The notes under the pieces were generated by a model. That model was not told the DNA's origin. It made no database searches and saw only the letters and a program-made list of their open reading frames with translations. DNA of 9,222 nt from CAZCDS01 sp964497585 (GTDB lineage Bacteria > Desulfobacterota > Desulfomonilia > Desulfomonilales > Desulfomonilaceae), in NCBI GenBank assembly GCA_964497585.1, contig CAZCDS010000109.1:1-9222 (forward strand), in the 5' to 3' direction. A program made the position numbers and the translations under genes. Positions 6,587 to 9,222 of the stretch are shown one piece after another. Position 1 is the first letter of the stretch. The number at the start of each line of letters is the position of its first letter.

Positions 6587-6929
6587 CCCTCAACCCCCGA
6601 GGGTGTGGCCCCTTACGTTCGTTCCCTGCTCCAGCCATAGAGGGGAAAGAACGGAACCACAGCAGGAGTGGAAAAGACCGGTCTTCCTTGTGGCTTTGTG
6701 GTAGTTTGCTTCTCGAGTCCATTGTGTTTTGGTGGCTGAACATTTTGTGAACGATATCGTCCTCCTGCACCGTTATTCTTGCAGGCCATAGCAAGCCGCG
6801 CGAGAATATGATATCGGCTCACACTGGGGAAATCCTAAGCGGAAAGGCGGTCAAAGGCAAACCGAGCGACCCGTTCGCGGAGACGCCAACAGTAGCGTCC
6901 AGGCAGCCGCTGCATTGAGAGCGCACCCC
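6587..6929. other. Intergenic region between divergent genes, palindromes only
   Basis: 343 bp with no credible gene on either strand. It contains a perfect 12-bp palindrome AAGACCGGTCTT (6674-6685), a perfect 10-bp palindrome ACGATATCGT (6751-6760), and a motif CCTTGTGGCTTTGTGGT (6686-6702) like eroded dispersed TTTGTGG-type repeats. A TATGAT (6807-6812) could be the -10 of the acyl-CoA synthetase gene, but no matching -35 stands at the right distance. No promoter for the minus-strand gene could be recognised. Confidence 0.5.
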
Positions 6930-8285
6930 ATGGAAAAGCTCTTCGAACCCAAATCTATTGCTCTGATCGGGGTTTCGAGGAATCCTGCCAAGTTGAGTCA
7001 CGATCTGATCCGGAACGTGGTGGATGCGGGAACCGAAAGCCGCATCTATCCCATCGGCCGTTCCTGTGGGGAGATGCTCGGTCACAGGATCTACGAGAGC
7101 ATGCGGGATCTTCCCGAGCCGCCCGATCTGGTCCTGATCAGCGTGGGTTCCGATGAGGTGAAGTCCGTTATTGCCGAAGCAGTGGAGGTTGGCGCGGGCG
7201 TTGCCGTTGTACTCAGTTCCGGGTTCGGAGAGACCCGAGATGAAAAGGGAAGAGGCCTGGAACAGGAGCTTCTGAGCATCGCGCGAAGCAGCGGTCTGAG
7301 GATCATGGGGCCGAACTGCCTGGGAATATACAACGCGGACGCAAACCTGAACGGATCATACCTTATCGAAGCACCGATGCGCAGGGGGAATATTTCGGTC
7401 TCATCTCAGAGCGGCGCCTATTGCGGTATCCTCGTCAACGAAATGAACGCCCGGGGCATGGGTCTGAACAAATTCGCAAGTATCGGCAATCAGGTGGACA
7501 TCCGGCATCAAGACATTGTCGACTACCTCGCGGATGACGAGGGTACTCAAGTGATCGGTCTTTTCGTGGAAGGGACCGATGGAGCCCGCGGGCTGCTGGA
7601 ATCGATCAAGCGTGCGAGCCGCACCAAGCCGGTTGTCGTCTTCAAGGCAGGACGGACATCCGCCGGTCGCAGGGCGGCCGCGTCTCACACCGGTTCCATG
7701 GCGGGTGATTTCGCGGTGTCCCAGGCCGCATTCAGGCAAGCTGGAGCCATCCCGGCCTGCACCACCGAGGAGTTCCATGACTGCCTTTTTGCCTTATCCC
7801 TCAACTACGACCGCCTGCCCAAGGACAATAGAGTCGCCATCGTGACCATTTCCGGCGGCCCATCGGTTATTGCAAGCGACGCGTGCGAAGAGTCGGGCCT
7901 CGATGTCCCGCAATTGAGCGACGCCGCACGGAACAGACTCCGTGCGTTGCTCCCTTCCTTTGCTGCTGACTCAAATCCCGTGGACATGACGGTGGCGACA
8001 CTACCGGAGAATCTCGGGCCCGCGGTCGACACGGTGATCGGAGAGCCGTTCATATCCGGGGCCATCGCCATCAACTGGGGTTGGGACAGGGTTGAATTCG
8101 CGCATGCCTTTGTGGATGCAGCGAACAAGCACAACAAACCGGTCGTCTGCTTCGCCAGTGCGAACCCGAAGGTGCAGGAAATATTCAGAGAGAACCGCGT
8201 CCTCAACCTACCCTCGCCCGAAAGGGCCGTGCAGAGCTACCGGGCACTCGTGCACTACGCGCGGACGAAATGGACGCGCACGTGA
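6930..8285 (+). CDS. ADP-forming acyl-CoA synthetase, alpha-type (CoA-binding and ligase domains)
   Basis: 451-residue protein of the NDP-forming acyl-CoA synthetase superfamily, which interconverts acyl-CoA, ADP and phosphate with acid, CoA and ATP. The N-terminal CoA-binding Rossmann domain (about 1-130) begins with the typical PKSIALIGVSRNP. A succinyl-CoA ligase-like domain follows, with SQSGA at 159-163, GNQVDI at 186-191 and the phosphorylatable His253 in ASHTGSMAGD. A third domain, from about 300 to the end, carries TISGGPSV at 306-313. Length and domains match a stand-alone alpha subunit. The ATP-grasp beta part, needed for nucleotide binding, is absent and no beta gene is in the window. 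ATG at 6930 fits the family start better than TTG at 6915; a weak GAGAG precedes it. The substrate cannot be read from sequence: a short-chain or aromatic acid is possible. It is convergent with the next gene, 36 bp away. Confidence 0.85.
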   Translation: MEKLFEPKSIALIGVSRNPAKLSHDLIRNVVDAGTESRIYPIGRSCGEMLGHRIYESMRDLPEPPDLVLISVGSDEVKSVIAEAVEVGAGVAVVLSSGFGETRDEKGRGLEQELLSIARSSGLRIMGPNCLGIYNADANLNGSYLIEAPMRRGNISVSSQSGAYCGILVNEMNARGMGLNKFASIGNQVDIRHQDIVDYLADDEGTQVIGLFVEGTDGARGLLESIKRASRTKPVVVFKAGRTSAGRRAAASHTGSMAGDFAVSQAAFRQAGAIPACTTEEFHDCLFALSLNYDRLPKDNRVAIVTISGGPSVIASDACEESGLDVPQLSDAARNRLRALLPSFAADSNPVDMTVATLPENLGPAVDTVIGEPFISGAIAINWGWDRVEFAHAFVDAANKHNKPVVCFASANPKVQEIFRENRVLNLPSPERAVQSYRALVHYARTKWTRT

Positions 8286-8321
8286 CATGACCGCTCGCTC
8301 CGGTGGACCGTCCCGACTGGG

Positions 8322-8834
8322 CTAGGACCCTTCCTTGGCCATCGTGAATCTCCACTTGCACATTCTCTCGGGTGGGTGAGGATCCGGAGGCGCGTGAACA
8401 CACTCGACCACGATGCCCGGGTCGATCGCCTTCGCGAAATTGATGAATTCTCCCCGGTGCATTTCTTTGCACTCGTATTCTCCGAGGTTGCGCACTAGTC
8501 GCGCGGTCTGAGTAGGGCATTCCGGGACGGTGATGATCACTTCGTCGGGCTTCTGCTCAATCTCGTACCCCACGATGAACGTCCAGGGGAAGTATTTCAG
8601 GGCCTTGACAAACCCAACCAGTCCCTTCTCCGCAATGCCGAACCGATGCATAATGTCCTTCGCGGAAATGCTTGCGACTCTGTGCCAAACACGCTCGTTG
8701 AAATGATCCGCCCGCTTGGAATCGTATTCCTCTTCCAGGAAGATGTACCAAAAGGCGTCCACGAGCCTGAGCTCCCTGATCAGAAAATCCACGTAGGTTC
8801 TCAAGCCCTCCCTATCCATACTGTCAAGATCCAT
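8322..8834 (-). CDS. Cys/His-containing protein resembling DUF6125, function unknown
   Basis: 170-residue soluble protein. The pattern of an N-terminal helical part (MDLDSMDREGLRTYVDFL onward), a helix with FLEEEY, ERVWHR, a middle KALKYFPW, then ECP, EYECKEMH, FAKAIDP and a C-terminal HAPPDPHP recalls DUF6125-type proteins of anaerobic bacteria; this assignment is from memory of the family pattern. Cys106, Cys122, Cys145 and Cys159 with His125, His147 and His153 could bind a metal or iron-sulfur cluster, which is inferred. ATG at 8834 was chosen over an upstream start at 9038 because GAGGAGG lies 4 bp before it. The 68 residues it would add are arginine/proline-rich and come from repeat-like DNA. 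There are no membrane segments. Confidence 0.75.
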   Translation of the reverse strand: MDLDSMDREGLRTYVDFLIRELRLVDAFWYIFLEEEYDSKRADHFNERVWHRVASISAKDIMHRFGIAEKGLVGFVKALKYFPWTFIVGYEIEQKPDEVIITVPECPTQTARLVRNLGEYECKEMHRGEFINFAKAIDPGIVVECVHAPPDPHPPERMCKWRFTMAKEGS

Positions 8835-8838
8835 GAAT

Positions 8839-8845
8839 CCTCCTC
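8839..8845 (-). promoter_or_regulatory. Ribosome binding site fixing the start at 8834
   Basis: GAGGAGG on the minus strand, 4 bp before ATG at 8834, is the strongest Shine-Dalgarno sequence near this gene and decides between this start and the longer frame beginning at 9038. Confidence 0.7.
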
Positions 8846-9157
8846 GTACGGAGACACAGAGGTCTCTGGGGGTCAATGAGCATACCAGTATACCAGATTC
8901 CGGAGAGTTTCGACGGGAGGATGGAGGCCGCGGCCGCGGGAAATTCCGACCGGAAAGGCACAGGTGCACACATAAGAAGCGAACCCACGAGTCACCGAAT
9001 TCGGCCTTGTGTAACACCGCACCGGCGCAGGCGAACAACAGTTTCGGACACGGTCTTTGTCAAGTTCCTCAGTGTTTGTAGGGCCGGCTTTCTCTGCATC
9101 AACGGCTATCGGAGATATGTGTATGACAGCAGAATACTGCCGCGGCCATCGCCAGCC
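8846..9157. other. Gene-free region with a possible weak promoter
   Basis: No credible gene on either strand. On the minus strand TTGACA (9063-9058) is followed after 17 bp by TGTTGT (9040-9035), a perfect -35 with a poor -10. It could serve the gene starting at 8834 with a leader of about 200 nt. The 12-bp palindrome CCGCGGCCGCGG at 8928-8939 is probably a composition effect. Phrases such as CTCTGTGTCTCCGT, read on the minus strand next to the ribosome binding site, look like eroded dispersed repeats. Confidence 0.35.
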
Positions 9158-9222
9158 CTCAACGAAGACAGAGGATCTAGCTGACCGAAACCATAGAGTT
9201 TTTGGGGAGGGGTCCGGGGGGG
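9158..9222 (+). repeat. Dispersed repeat, copy 2, cut by the window end
   Basis: Contains CTCAACGAAGACA (9158-9170), CTAG, and CCATAGAGTTTTTGGG (9191-9206) followed by GAGGGGT and a G-rich tract, in the same order as the minus strand of copy 1 at 5990-5896. The hairpin part is missing because the window stops there. Contig ends commonly fall in repeats. The last seven G residues may be partly artefactual. Confidence 0.6.

Noticed and set aside
6570..6822. Two minus-strand frames (6570-6794 and 6613-6822) upstream of the emfourin-like gene
   Set aside because: They overlap each other in different frames, have no family resemblance and run through palindromes and repeat-like motifs.
8286..8321. 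Possible terminator between the two convergent genes
   Set aside because: The 36-bp gap shows no convincing stem-loop with a T-run.
8835..9038. 68-residue N-terminal extension of the DUF6125-like protein
   Set aside because: A strong ribosome binding site stands right before the internal ATG at 8834, and the extension has low-complexity Arg/Pro content derived from repeat-like DNA.

Overview
The window looks like a fragment of an anaerobic bacterium, most likely a Desulfobacterota-type (former Deltaproteobacteria) or similar syntrophic or sulfate-reducing lineage. This rests on three things: a 4-hydroxybenzoyl-CoA reductase-type molybdoenzyme, a class I (strict-anaerobe type) hybrid cluster protein with an HcpR/FNR-like upstream box, and a family-type lone ADP-forming acyl-CoA synthetase alpha subunit. 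The lineage is inferred from gene content only. The window begins with 40 C residues and ends in a G run inside a repeat, so it is probably a complete assembly contig with artefactual or repeat-broken ends.

Layout. Minus strand, 3786 to 48: a three-gene operon encoding the FAD/[4Fe-4S] (beta), [2Fe-2S] (gamma) and molybdenum (alpha) subunits of an enzyme of the 4-hydroxybenzoyl-CoA reductase type. The genes overlap or abut. The operon is preceded by a sigma70-like promoter whose -10 region is covered by a perfect 14-bp palindrome. The 446-bp region 3787-4232 carries this promoter and, divergently, the promoter of the hybrid cluster protein gene hcp (4233-5876, plus strand). The hcp promoter has a TTGAC-N4-GTCAA box centred exactly 41.5 bp before its predicted start point. 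A strong hairpin follows hcp and forms one end of a dispersed repeat; a second, diverged copy is cut by the right window end. On the minus strand at 6586-6212 is a small emfourin-like (protealysin-inhibitor family) protein without a peptidase beside it. After a 343-bp gap comes a plus-strand ADP-forming acyl-CoA synthetase alpha-type protein (6930-8285) with no ATP-grasp partner in the window. It converges with a minus-strand 170-residue cysteine/histidine-containing protein (8834-8322) that resembles the DUF6125 family. The last 388 bp hold no gene.

How the parts may work together (inference). The reductase would remove the phenolic hydroxyl of 4-hydroxybenzoyl-CoA with low-potential electrons, giving benzoyl-CoA for anaerobic ring reduction. 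An acyl-CoA synthetase could act before it (activation) or far downstream (ATP from acyl-CoA). Hcp protects against nitric oxide and nitrosative stress, to which the oxygen- and NO-sensitive iron-sulfur/molybdenum enzyme would be vulnerable. No clearly new multi-gene system is evident; the most interesting parts are the two well-formed regulatory sites, the orphan emfourin-like protein and the repeat family.
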